From Pantoea sp. Cy-639 (GTDB taxonomy: Bacteria > Pseudomonadota > Gammaproteobacteria > Pseudomonadales > Pseudomonadaceae), in assembly GCF_011752525.1 (NCBI RefSeq), contig NZ_VWXI01000013.1, forward strand, positions 114,959 to 178,958: a stretch of DNA of 64,000 nucleotides. The letters are read 5' to 3'. Position 1 is the first letter of the stretch, and every line of letters begins with the position of its first letter. A program made the translations under genes and the position numbers. Under the pieces are notes generated by a model, which was not told the origin of the DNA, ran no database searches, and worked only from the letters and a program-made list of their open reading frames with translations. This document shows positions 46,762 through 56,257 of the stretch, in pieces.

Positions 46762-48579
46762 ATGGACATGAACTGGCACCAGGCCCTGCAAGAGAGCCTG
46801 AGCTGGCTGGCTATCGCCACAGGCATCACCTTTTTCTGCTTCACCGCCGTCGCCCTGCTGGCGGTGCGCTACACCCGCTGGGGGCGGCAGTTCTGGCAGT
46901 TGGCCGGGCCCTATTTCGACCGCCGCCGCAGTTGGCGGCCATTGCTGGCTTTCGCGCTGCTGCTGGTGCTGACGCTGTTCTCGGTGCGTCTGAACGTGCT
47001 GTTCTCGTTCTGGTACAACGGTTTCTACAGCGCCTTGCAGGGCCTGGACCAGACGGCGTTCTGGTTCCTGCTCGGAGTGTTCGCGGTGCTCGCCAGCATC
47101 CATGTGCTGCGTTCGCTGTTCACCTACTACGTGACCCAGGCGTTCAACATCCGCTGGCGGGTGTGGCTGACCGAGCGTCTGAGCGCCGACTGGATGCGCG
47201 GCGATGCCTACTATCGCGGGCAGTTCCTCGCCGAGCCGGTGGACAACCCCGACCAGCGTATCGAACTGGACATCAACGCCTTCGTCACCGGTTCGGTGTC
47301 CCTGGCGCTGGGCGCGGTGAGCGCGCTGGTCTCGCTGGTGGCCTTCACCGGTATCCTCTGGGGGCTGTCGGCGCCGCTGACCGTGGCCGGCATCGAGGTG
47401 CCGCGGGCGATGGTGTTCGCCGTGTATGTCTATGTGCTGCTGGCCACCTGGGTTGCCTTCCGCCTCGGCAAGCCGCTGATCCGTCTGAACTTCCTCAACG
47501 AAAAGCTCACCGCGAACTTTCGTTACGCGCTGATGCGCCTGCGCGAGAACGCCGAGAACATCGCCTTCTACCAGGGCGCGCAGGTGGAGCGGGGCACCTT
47601 GCTGGGCCGCTTCTTCGCGCTGATCGGCAATGCCTGGGCGCTGGTGTTCCGGAACCTGAAGTTCAGCGGCTTCAACCTGGGCATCAGCCAGGTCGCCGTG
47701 GTGTTCCCGTTCATTCTCCAGGCGCCACGGTTCTTCAGCGGCGCGATCAAGCTCGGCGACGTGATGCAGACCTCCCAGGCGTTCGGGCAGGTGCAGGATT
47801 CGCTGTCGTTCTTCCGTGAGTCCTACGACACGTTCGCCCAGTACCGCGCCACCCTGGACCGTCTGACCGGCTTCCTCGACGCCAACCAGCAGGCCAGCGC
47901 CTTGCCCCGGGTATTCAGCGAAAGCCAGCCGCGGGCCCTGGACATCAGCGGCTTGCAGGTGAGGCGCCCCGATGGCCATGCCCTGATCGCCGACCTCGAC
48001 CTGAGCCTGCAGGCCGGCCAGGCCCTGCTGATCAAGGGGCCATCGGGCAGCGGCAAGACCACCTTGCTGCGCGCCCTGGCCGGGCTCTGGCCCTATGCCG
48101 AGGGCGAGGTGCGGCGGCCCATGGGCAACCAGGCACTGTTCCTTTCGCAGCGTCCGTACCTGCCCCTGGGCGACCTGCGCACCGCCATCGCCTACCCGGC
48201 GGACGCCAATCCCGAGCAGGACGCCCGCATGCAGCAGGCCCTGCGCCAGGTCAACCTGGCCCACCTGGCCGAGCGCCTGGACACCGCCAACGACTGGTCG
48301 CACATCCTCTCGGTGGGCGAGCAGCAGCGCCTGGCGTTTGCCCGGGTGCTGTTCAACCAGCCGCAGGTGGTGTTCCTCGACGAGTCCACCTCGGCGATGG
48401 ATGAAGGGCTGGAGCATGCGGTGTATTCACTGCTGCGCACGGAAATGCCGGCGACCCTGCTGGTCAGTGTCGGGCACCGCAGTACCTTGGCGGGGTTCCA
48501 CTCCCATCGCCTGGAAGTGGACGGGCAGGGTGGCTGGGCACTGCTGGAGCAGCAACCTTCGGTCGGAGCGCCAGCCTGA
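46762..48579 (+). CDS. SbmA/BacA-like ABC transporter with fused ATPase (YddA type)
   Basis: 605 residues. The N-terminal ~350 residues form a six-helix ABC_membrane_2 domain related to SbmA/BacA; residues ~370-600 form an ATPase with Walker A GPSGSGKTTLL, an atypical signature (LSVGEQQRLAFARV) and Walker B VVFLDESTSAMDE. Exporter-type, half-size, acting as homodimer in the inner membrane. The substrate may be a peptide or vitamin but is unknown. ATG at 46762 preferred. Confidence 0.85.
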   Translation: MDMNWHQALQESLSWLAIATGITFFCFTAVALLAVRYTRWGRQFWQLAGPYFDRRRSWRPLLAFALLLVLTLFSVRLNVLFSFWYNGFYSALQGLDQTAFWFLLGVFAVLASIHVLRSLFTYYVTQAFNIRWRVWLTERLSADWMRGDAYYRGQFLAEPVDNPDQRIELDINAFVTGSVSLALGAVSALVSLVAFTGILWGLSAPLTVAGIEVPRAMVFAVYVYVLLATWVAFRLGKPLIRLNFLNEKLTANFRYALMRLRENAENIAFYQGAQVERGTLLGRFFALIGNAWALVFRNLKFSGFNLGISQVAVVFPFILQAPRFFSGAIKLGDVMQTSQAFGQVQDSLSFFRESYDTFAQYRATLDRLTGFLDANQQASALPRVFSESQPRALDISGLQVRRPDGHALIADLDLSLQAGQALLIKGPSGSGKTTLLRALAGLWPYAEGEVRRPMGNQALFLSQRPYLPLGDLRTAIAYPADANPEQDARMQQALRQVNLAHLAERLDTANDWSHILSVGEQQRLAFARVLFNQPQVVFLDESTSAMDEGLEHAVYSLLRTEMPATLLVSVGHRSTLAGFHSHRLEVDGQGGWALLEQQPSVGAPA

Positions 48580-48764
48580 CACCACACCCCCTGCGCTGTA
48601 CGCAGGGAACAATGCCTTGCAGGGGCGGCTGAAGCCGCGCCTGCAGACGGCGCCGTAGTCCAGTCCCGGCGAGCTCGAGCCGGGCGTACGGGCGCTGGCA
48701 GGGAAACATTACCCTATCCCCGATCCTCTCCGAAGTCGGCAAACTGATTCTGAGCGATGGCTAA

Positions 48765-48793
48765 TTGACGTCAATATGATGTCAATTTAATAT
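48765..48793 (+). promoter_or_regulatory. Sigma-70-type promoter with overlapping palindromes upstream of tpsB
   Basis: TTGACG (48765) and TAATAT (48788) are separated by exactly 17 bases. The -35 lies in the palindrome TTGACGTCAA (48765-48774), and ATTGAC/GTCAAT form an inverted repeat spanning 48764-48786. It lies 47 bp before the TpsB start. A repressor bound here would block transcription of the CDI locus. Confidence 0.65.
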
Positions 48794-48839
48794 CGCGCGC
48801 TTTATCGATTTTGCTCTTGCGACTTTCGAAGGATCGAGG

Positions 48840-50570
48840 ATGTATCTCCCTGTTTCTGGTGCACGCCTGCGTGTCGTGCTGGCCAGCTTTTGCCTGTCCG
48901 CCGCGTTCAATACGGCGGTGGCCGCCCCCTTCAGCAACCCTGGCGACCAGGACCTGATCCGCGAACGGCAGAACCGCCTGCTGGAAGAGCAGCAGCGGCG
49001 CCTCGAAGAGCTCAAGCAGCTGCCCGGCGAACGTGCCGCGCCACCGCCGCCCTCGGATGCTGGCGAGGGACGCTGCTTCCCGATCGAGACCCTCGAGCTC
49101 AAGGGCGCCGACAGCCTGTCGGCGGGCGAGCGCGCGCGCCTGATCGCCCCCTACATCGGCCAGTGCCTGGGCGCGGTCCGGCTCAACGACCTGCTCAAGG
49201 TCATCACCGATCAGTACATCGCCAGGGGCCTGGTGACCAGTCGTGCCTACCTGCCCCAGCAGGACCTGTCGACCGGCCACTTGCAGGTGCTGGTGGTCGA
49301 GGGCCGTCTCGAAGGCCTCAAAGCCGCCGAAGGCAGCGGGATCGGCCCTCGTGAACTGGCCATGGCGTTCCCTGGCCGGGAAGGCGGGTTGCTCAACCTG
49401 CGGGAAGTGGAGCAACTGGTCGACCAGCTCAATCGGTTGCCGTCCAACCAGGCCAAGATGCAACTGACGCCCGGCCAGGCCGTCGGCGGCAGTGTCGTGC
49501 AGGTCGACAACAGTCGGCAAAAGCCCTGGCGTGCCGGCCTGTCGCGCAGCAACGACGGGCAGAAGAGCACCGGTGAACAGCAGTGGGGCGCATCCCTGGA
49601 GTGGGACAGCCCGTTGGGGCTGGCCGACCAGTTGCTCGTGCGTGGCGGTCACGATGCCATCAGCGATCACCAGAAGACGTCGAGCAACGCCATGCTCCAC
49701 TACAACCTGCCGTTCGGCTGGTGGAACCTCAGCTACAGCTACAGCCAGAGCGACTACCGCTCGCTGGCACGCGCCGACGGCTATCCCTTCAAGTGGAGCG
49801 GCGACAGCCAGAACCACCAGTTGCGCCTGGAGCGGGTGATCCACCGCGACGCGCTCAGCAAGACCTCGCTGAACGCCGGCCTGGCCCACCTGCGCACCCG
49901 CAACTACATCGAAGACAGCAAGCTTGCCGCCAGCAGCAACCGCTTGAGCGAGGCGCAGTTCGGCATCAACCATGGCCGGCGGATCGGCGGTGCCTTCGTC
50001 AACCTCGACCTCGGCCTGCAGGACGGTGTCGGGGCACTGGGCGCCCAGGACCAGGACGAACGCGACAAGCATGGCAACCGCCAGCCCAACGCGCGCTACC
50101 GCAAGTACACCGCCACCGTCAGCTACTTGCAGCCCTTCAAGCTGGGCGGCGAGTCGCTGGTGTTCAGCAGCCTGGTCACGGCCCAGCGCAGCGAGGACAT
50201 CCTGTTCAGCCCGCAGCGCATGAGCCTGGGCAGCCAGTCCTCGATCCGCGGCTACAAGGACCAGAGCCTGGCCGGCGACAGCGGCTACTACTGGCGCAAC
50301 GACCTGCGCTGGAGCCGCCAGGTGGGCTGGGACTGGCTGCGCCCGGTGCTGGCCGAATACGGCGTCGGCCTGGGTTATGACCTGGGCGCCATCGACAACG
50401 GCCGCTACAACGCCGCCCAGCACGGGCGGATGTCCAGCGACTCCATCGAGCTGTTCACCCGTGGGCCCCACGTTGCCGCCAGCGTGACCTTCGCCCATTC
50501 CCTCGAGCGTCCGGACGTGGTGAGGGACGCTGAAGCCCCGGTCTACTTCCGCCTCGATTTCTTCCTTTAA
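48840..50570 (+). CDS. Two-partner secretion outer-membrane transporter (TpsB/CdiB)
   Basis: 576 residues, FhaC/ShlB family. N-terminal signal peptide ending AAFNTAVAAP, helix H1-like IRERQNRLLEEQQRRLEELK, two POTRA domains (~70-220) and a C-terminal 16-strand barrel with the conserved loop SIRGYKDQSLAGDSGYY. It exports the adjacent TpsA. Stop and TpsA start are 18 bp apart, so both are transcribed from the promoter at 48765. Confidence 0.92.
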   Translation: MYLPVSGARLRVVLASFCLSAAFNTAVAAPFSNPGDQDLIRERQNRLLEEQQRRLEELKQLPGERAAPPPPSDAGEGRCFPIETLELKGADSLSAGERARLIAPYIGQCLGAVRLNDLLKVITDQYIARGLVTSRAYLPQQDLSTGHLQVLVVEGRLEGLKAAEGSGIGPRELAMAFPGREGGLLNLREVEQLVDQLNRLPSNQAKMQLTPGQAVGGSVVQVDNSRQKPWRAGLSRSNDGQKSTGEQQWGASLEWDSPLGLADQLLVRGGHDAISDHQKTSSNAMLHYNLPFGWWNLSYSYSQSDYRSLARADGYPFKWSGDSQNHQLRLERVIHRDALSKTSLNAGLAHLRTRNYIEDSKLAASSNRLSEAQFGINHGRRIGGAFVNLDLGLQDGVGALGAQDQDERDKHGNRQPNARYRKYTATVSYLQPFKLGGESLVFSSLVTAQRSEDILFSPQRMSLGSQSSIRGYKDQSLAGDSGYYWRNDLRWSRQVGWDWLRPVLAEYGVGLGYDLGAIDNGRYNAAQHGRMSSDSIELFTRGPHVAASVTFAHSLERPDVVRDAEAPVYFRLDFFL

Positions 50571-50588
50571 CACCGTTTCAACGCCGAG

Positions 50589-53500
50589 ATGCCCGACATG
50601 GACGTTCGTCAGTTCACCTTCCTGGTTCGCCAGCCTTCCGCCGCCCTGAAACCGCGCGACACCTTCTGGGGCCTGTCCAAGCGCGGCCTGGCGTTCATGC
50701 TGGCGAACATGATGTTCTGGCAACCGTTGGTGGCGATGGCCGACGGCATCGTGGTCAACGGCAGTGCCACCAGTGTCGGCCAGGCCGGCAACGGCGTGCC
50801 GGTGATCAACATCGCCACGCCCAATGCCGCCGGCCTGTCCCACAACCGCTTCAGCGACTACAACGTCGGCCAGCAGGGGGTGATCCTCAACAACGCCACC
50901 GAGCGTACCCAGGCCACCCAACTGGGCGGCTTCGTCGTCGGCAACGACCAGCTCCATGGCCGCGCGGCGAACGTGATCCTCAACGAGGTCAACGGTACCC
51001 GCCCCAGCCAGCTCAACGGCTACACCGAAGTGGCGGGGCAGTCGGCCCATGTCATCGTCGCCAACCCCTATGGCATCACCTGCAACGGTTGCGGCTTCCT
51101 CAACACGCCACGCGCCACCCTCACCACTGGCCGGCCGGTGATCGAGAACGGCCAGGTGCAGCGTTACCAGGTCGAGCAGGGCAGCGTCGCCATCGAGGGC
51201 GCGGGGCTCAATGCCAGCAATGTCGACCAGTTCGAAATCATCACCCGCAGCGCCAGGATCAACGCCCAGCTCCAGGCTCGCCACCTGGCGGTGGTCGCCG
51301 GCGCCAACGACGTCGATGCCCAGAGCCTCAAGGCCACGGCACGGGCTGCCAATCCGGCGGACGCACCGCAGTTGGCCATCGACTCGTCGGCCCTGGGGGG
51401 GATGTACGCCGGGGCCATCACCCTGGTCGGGACCGAAGCGGGGGTGGGGGTCAAGCTCGACGGCCAGTTGATCGCCAGTGGCGGTGATATCCAGCTCGAT
51501 GCCAATGGCCAGTTGCGCCTGGCCGAGGCCAAGGCGGAACAAGGCGCGGTCAAGATCACCGCCGGCCAGCTCGAGGCCCGGGGCGCGGTTTACGCTGGCA
51601 CCGATCTGCAGGTCAAGACCCAGGGCGATCTGGACAACCGCCAGACCCTGGCCGCCGCCGGGCGCGTCAGCCTCGACAGCGGCGCTCGCCTGAGCAACCA
51701 CGGCGTCATCGAAGCCGGAGTCAACCCCGACAGCAGCCGCAATACCACCGGTGACGTGCAGTTGCGCGCGCAGCGTCTGGACAACCGCGGACAGAGCGTG
51801 GTGGCCAGCCGCGACCTGCACATAGACGCCAGCCAGACCCTGGACAACCAGGGCGGTACCTTGAGCGCCCAGCGTCAGCTGACGGCCAGTGCCCAGACGC
51901 TGGACAACCGTGGCGGCGGCCGGCTGCTCAGCGCAGGTCGCAGCGATCTGCAAGCCCGCCACCTGCAAAACGGCCAAGGTGGGCTGATCAAGGCCGATGG
52001 CGCCATCGACGCCAGGGTCGGCCAGTTGGACAACAACGGCGGCGAGCTGTCCAGCCAGGGGACGCTGAGCGCCCAAGTGGCCAGCCTGGACAACCAGGCC
52101 GGCACGCTGACGGCCGGCCAACACCTGAACCTTGTGGCCAGCGGTGCGCTGAACAACCAGGGGGGACGAGTCTCCAGCCAGCAGACCCTGGACCTGACGG
52201 CCGGACAGGTAGACAACAGCAGCGCCGGGCGCATCGCCGCGGGCCAGGCCCTGGCGGCCCGCGTCAGCGGCCTGGACCAGCATGCTGGCGGTCACCTGAC
52301 CAGCGCCGGGACATTGAGCCTGGACCTCGGCCACGGCCACCTGGACAACCAGGGCGGGCTGATTCGCGCACCTGCGGCGCTGCAACTGCTGAACCTCGCC
52401 AGTGTCGACAACCGTGGCGGGGAAATCGCCAGCGCCGCTGCTTTCACCCTGCAGGCCGACAGTCTCGACAACGGCCAGGGCAAGCTCCTCGGCGAGCAGG
52501 CGCTGACGGTACGCCTTGCCCGGGCGCTGGACAACCGCGGCGGCCTGCTCGCGGCCATGGCCCTGGATATCGGCGCCGCCAGCCTGGACAACCAGGGGGG
52601 ACGCATCAGCGCCACGCAAGGCCTGGCACTGCAGCTTGGCGGGGCGCTGGACAACCGTCACGGCGAGATCCTCGGCGCCAGCACCACGCTGGGCAGTACG
52701 TCGCTGGACAATCGCCAAGGCCTGGTCCAGGGCGGGCAGCAACTGACCCTCGAACAGACGGGCACGCTGCTCAACCGTGAAGGTCGCCTGCTGGCCGGCC
52801 AGGCGCTGACGCTCGGCGCCGCCAGCCTCGACAACAGCCAGGGCACGCTCACCAGTGAAGGTGTGCTGCATGCCGTGATCCAGGGCCAGTTGCTCAACCA
52901 GGCCGGGCTGCTGGCGGGCAACACCCGCCTGCAACTGCACGCGGCCAGCCTGGACAACCAGGCCAAGGGACGGATCACCGCCAAGCAGGCGCTCGCCCTT
53001 GGCGTCGGCCAGTTCGATAACCGAGGCGGCAGCGTTTCCGCCCAGGGCACGCTGCACGCCGACGGCGCCCGGCTGGACAACCGCGAAGGGGGGCTGGTCA
53101 GTTCGGGCCAGGCCATGACCTTGGCGGTGCAGGCCGTGGACAACCGCGCAGGCGAAGTCTCCAGCGCCACCGACCTGACCTTGCTCGGCGCTGAACTGGA
53201 CAACAGCAGCGGCGGCCGCCTGCTGGCCAACGGTGACTTGCGCCTGACCTTGCAGCGCCTGGACAACCACCTCAAGGGCCTGGTGTCCGGCCAGCGCATA
53301 GTCGATCTGCAGGCGCTGCAACTGGACAACAGCGAGCAGGGCAGCCTGTATGCCAAGCACGGCCTGTCGCTGCACCTGGGCGCCGGGCTGGACAACCGTC
53401 AAGGGACGCTGCGCAGCGATGCCGGCCTGACCCTGCAGGCTGCCAATGCCGACAATGACGGCGGCCGGGTCAGCAGTGCCGACGTCGACAACCAGCACGG

Positions 53501-55868
53501 CGAGATCTCCAGCCAGCAGGCCTTCATCCTGGCGGCCCGTAGCCTCGACAACAGCCAAGGCAAGCTGGTCAGCGACCAGGCCCTGACCCTGCGCGTCGAG
53601 CAACTGTTGAGCAACCTCAAAGGCCGTATCAGCGCCAACGGGCTCGACAGCCGCAGCGCCGGCCTGGCCAATGCCGATGGCATGATCAGCAGCCTGGGCG
53701 GCCTGCAGGCCACGGTCGACGGCCTGTTGGACAACCAGCGCGGCACCCTGGTCGGCGACGGTGCCGGGCAGGTACGCGCCAGCCACCTCGACAACCGCGG
53801 TGGCGACTTGCATGGCAAGGGCGCACTGAGCGTCGAGGCCACTCGCCTGGACAACCAGGACGGCAAGCTGATCGGCACCGATAACCTGGGCGCGACGTTC
53901 AAGGATGTCACCTCGAGCCAGAACCTGCGTGGCTATGCCTCGGGCGCGTTGACCGCCGGCTTTACCGCCGGCGTGCTGGACAACGCGTTCGGGGTCACGG
54001 GGGACAACGTCAACCGGGTGACCAAGGGCTTCGACCTCAGCAAGCTGTCCGATATTGGCAAGTTCACCGCTTATTCGGCTGCGCAGGGCGCCGCCCAGGC
54101 GTCGTTCAGCACCGCGCTGCAAGGTGGCAGCCTCGGGGACAACCTGCGCAGTTCCCTGGCCTCCCAGGCGCAAGGCGTGCTGCGCGGCGTCGCGTTCAAT
54201 GCCGTGGGAGACTTCGCCGGCGATCACAAATGGGCGAACGCCAGCCTCGAGAAGACCGCGCTGCATGCATTGGTCGGCGGCCTGCTCAGCGAGGCCGAGG
54301 GCAAGGGCTTTACCACCGGCGCGTTGGCGGCTGGCGCCAACGAGGCGCTGAGCGATGGCTTGAGCAAGCTGGTCAAGGGTGACAAGCAACTGGAGCTGAT
54401 GGCCTCGCAGTTGGTCGGTCTGACCTCGGCGGCGATGATCGGTGGCGACCTGCAGACCGGGATCGACATCGCCAAGGATGCGACGGCGTACAACCGTCAG
54501 TTGCACCCTGAGGAGAAGCTCCTGATCAAGGAGAAGGCGGCAGAACTGACACGTGAGCGTGGTCAGCCGAAGCTGGAGGGGTTCACCTGGGAAGAGTTGC
54601 TGACACTGGCCAGTGACAGCCAGTTGGACAACAGTGCCGAGCGCAAATACAACGCATTGCGCGCTGCATTGAAGGCCGACTCGCAACAAGGCAACCCACT
54701 GATCGCGAAGTTCGACAGTGACATGAAGTTCGCCAGTACGGTCGTGCAGCAAATGAGCGAGCTGGGCACGCCGCTGCACTGGAAGGATGGCTCGGTCATC
54801 ACCGCGCATGGCAAGGAAGTGCGTGCGTTCCAGGCGACGGCCGAGCAGAAGGCGGACAGTCAGCTGTTTGCCAGCAATGGCAGCGGCAGCCTCGGGCCTA
54901 TGGCTGGCAACCTGCAGGGCGATGCCGAACGCTTCGGTGCAGAGACGGCGGTGAAGCGGCATTCTGAGATCGGCCTGTTCAAGGGTTCCAGCGACGCGTC
55001 CGATACGACGATGCAGCGTGTTCGGGACTCGACCATTGGCGGATTGAAGGACTTCACCCTGCTGGATGTGATGCCGTTGGGGCGTGCGGCCAGTGTCGGC
55101 GGCAAAGCGGCAGCGGCCGTCGAAGCCAAGGTGGCGGAACAGGTGGGGGAGGCTGTTCTGAAGGGCGGCGCGACCTACGTTGAGAGCAAAGTCATCCAGG
55201 CCAATACCACGGTACAGCTGAGCGAGGCGGTGACGCTGGCGGGCGGGAAGGTGCTGCCCAAGGGCAGTGTGGTGACGGTGGCCGACGATACGATGAAGGT
55301 CGTTTACCCGAATGGGGTGAGTGAGATAGGGTCGTATGGCAAGGCGGTGGGGCAGCCGTTGGCGTTGCCGGGGGCTAACGGTGCAAAAGGAGGGCCAGCG
55401 AGTAATCTGAATCCGACGAGTGCTATAACAGACGCTGAGGCTGGAACCAGTGGATTGGCAAAGATAGGTTCTTTGAAGGGAGAGCCTGAGCTGCCACCAA
55501 AAAATGCAAGTCCGGACATGATTCGATCAATTGAGCGTCAAAATGAAGCTTCGAAAGGACTTGCTCAAGCTGGATATGATGTTGAGCAGTTGGCAAATTC
55601 TGGGAAAAAAGGAGCCAACCCTGATTTGCGGATTAATGGTGAACTAGCTGATGTTTTCTCGCCAATCACCAATAGTCCAATTTCAGTGCTGAAAACAATA
55701 ACCGGTAAAGTTGAGACTCAGGCTAGCAATATTGTTGTGAATTTGGCTGACTCTCCATTGACCTTTGAGCAGATAGAAAACGCACTGCGCTCGAATCCTG
55801 TCGAAGGCTTGAAAAAGCTTTATTTGATGAAGGGCGGGGAATTTAGGGTGATAGGGGCAGCGAAGTGA
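50589..55868 (+). CDS. TpsA/CdiA-like exoprotein with C-terminal tRNase-type toxin
   Basis: 1759 residues. Extended signal region, then the TPS domain (NPYGITCNGCGFLNTPRATL) up to ~residue 270, long filamentous LDNxGG repeats (~350-1120), a DUF637-like region (GGSLGDNLRSSLASQAQG, ~1190), a Pseudomonas pre-toxin segment (YNRQLHPEEKLLI) and a C-terminal toxin of ~110 residues (NEASKGLAQAGYDVEQL, GANPDLRING, ELADVFSP) that resembles the CdiA tRNA-nuclease fold of the Burkholderia 1026b type. Coding from about 55400 is AT-rich, unlike the rest. Short for CdiA; the receptor-binding region cannot be pinpointed. Start ATG at 50589 or 50598. Confidence 0.88.
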   Translation: MPDMDVRQFTFLVRQPSAALKPRDTFWGLSKRGLAFMLANMMFWQPLVAMADGIVVNGSATSVGQAGNGVPVINIATPNAAGLSHNRFSDYNVGQQGVILNNATERTQATQLGGFVVGNDQLHGRAANVILNEVNGTRPSQLNGYTEVAGQSAHVIVANPYGITCNGCGFLNTPRATLTTGRPVIENGQVQRYQVEQGSVAIEGAGLNASNVDQFEIITRSARINAQLQARHLAVVAGANDVDAQSLKATARAANPADAPQLAIDSSALGGMYAGAITLVGTEAGVGVKLDGQLIASGGDIQLDANGQLRLAEAKAEQGAVKITAGQLEARGAVYAGTDLQVKTQGDLDNRQTLAAAGRVSLDSGARLSNHGVIEAGVNPDSSRNTTGDVQLRAQRLDNRGQSVVASRDLHIDASQTLDNQGGTLSAQRQLTASAQTLDNRGGGRLLSAGRSDLQARHLQNGQGGLIKADGAIDARVGQLDNNGGELSSQGTLSAQVASLDNQAGTLTAGQHLNLVASGALNNQGGRVSSQQTLDLTAGQVDNSSAGRIAAGQALAARVSGLDQHAGGHLTSAGTLSLDLGHGHLDNQGGLIRAPAALQLLNLASVDNRGGEIASAAAFTLQADSLDNGQGKLLGEQALTVRLARALDNRGGLLAAMALDIGAASLDNQGGRISATQGLALQLGGALDNRHGEILGASTTLGSTSLDNRQGLVQGGQQLTLEQTGTLLNREGRLLAGQALTLGAASLDNSQGTLTSEGVLHAVIQGQLLNQAGLLAGNTRLQLHAASLDNQAKGRITAKQALALGVGQFDNRGGSVSAQGTLHADGARLDNREGGLVSSGQAMTLAVQAVDNRAGEVSSATDLTLLGAELDNSSGGRLLANGDLRLTLQRLDNHLKGLVSGQRIVDLQALQLDNSEQGSLYAKHGLSLHLGAGLDNRQGTLRSDAGLTLQAANADNDGGRVSSADVDNQHGEISSQQAFILAARSLDNSQGKLVSDQALTLRVEQLLSNLKGRISANGLDSRSAGLANADGMISSLGGLQATVDGLLDNQRGTLVGDGAGQVRASHLDNRGGDLHGKGALSVEATRLDNQDGKLIGTDNLGATFKDVTSSQNLRGYASGALTAGFTAGVLDNAFGVTGDNVNRVTKGFDLSKLSDIGKFTAYSAAQGAAQASFSTALQGGSLGDNLRSSLASQAQGVLRGVAFNAVGDFAGDHKWANASLEKTALHALVGGLLSEAEGKGFTTGALAAGANEALSDGLSKLVKGDKQLELMASQLVGLTSAAMIGGDLQTGIDIAKDATAYNRQLHPEEKLLIKEKAAELTRERGQPKLEGFTWEELLTLASDSQLDNSAERKYNALRAALKADSQQGNPLIAKFDSDMKFASTVVQQMSELGTPLHWKDGSVITAHGKEVRAFQATAEQKADSQLFASNGSGSLGPMAGNLQGDAERFGAETAVKRHSEIGLFKGSSDASDTTMQRVRDSTIGGLKDFTLLDVMPLGRAASVGGKAAAAVEAKVAEQVGEAVLKGGATYVESKVIQANTTVQLSEAVTLAGGKVLPKGSVVTVADDTMKVVYPNGVSEIGSYGKAVGQPLALPGANGAKGGPASNLNPTSAITDAEAGTSGLAKIGSLKGEPELPPKNASPDMIRSIERQNEASKGLAQAGYDVEQLANSGKKGANPDLRINGELADVFSPITNSPISVLKTITGKVETQASNIVVNLADSPLTFEQIENALRSNPVEGLKKLYLMKGGEFRVIGAAK

Positions 55869-56257
55869 CAATTACAATGAATCTTGAGATTGAAGTTGGA
55901 ATTTCCTTTGAAGAAATTGCTTCAGTGCTCTCAGTGATGGGGGCTGAGCACGCAATTGAAAGTGGTTATCTAACAGGTAACTTTAAATATTCAGGTGTTT
56001 ATTTTGTATTTCGTTGCTTTAGTACACCTGAGGACGTTGCTGCTGAAGGGGTTAATGTTGATTGGAAAGCAGGTATGAGTGGAGCGTTTCATTGCCCTAT
56101 AAAATATTTGCTGGAGAGTTCTGAGGATATTAAGTCTTTCCTTGCGAAGCTGTCGATAGAGACGGATTTTAAATTTGTTCTTTCTTTTCAGTACGAAAGT
56201 TTGTATGTGATTCGTGATGAGTTTGGTATTAATTTTCTGAAAAACATGGTTGATTAG
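55865..56257 (+). CDS. Candidate CDI immunity protein for the tRNase-type toxin
   Basis: 130 residues (GTG at 55865, GTGA overlap with tpsA; ATG at 55877 is possible). No recognised family. AT-rich like the toxin region; it is translated immediately after the toxin, the standard position of CdiI. No signal or membrane segments, as expected for a cytoplasmic toxin-binding protein. The IS begins directly after its stop. Confidence 0.75.
   Translation: MTITMNLEIEVGISFEEIASVLSVMGAEHAIESGYLTGNFKYSGVYFVFRCFSTPEDVAAEGVNVDWKAGMSGAFHCPIKYLLESSEDIKSFLAKLSIETDFKFVLSFQYESLYVIRDEFGINFLKNMVD

Noticed and set aside
51600..53900. CRISPR-like or satellite repeat array
   Set aside because: The repetition is of the coding LDNxGG type in a filamentous exoprotein; units differ in length and sequence.
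48771..54962. 2063-codon ORF on the minus strand opposite tpsB/tpsA
   Set aside because: It is a shadow caused by GC-rich, repeat-driven codon use of tpsA. It lacks any recognisable domain and covers the strongly supported tpsB and tpsA genes.
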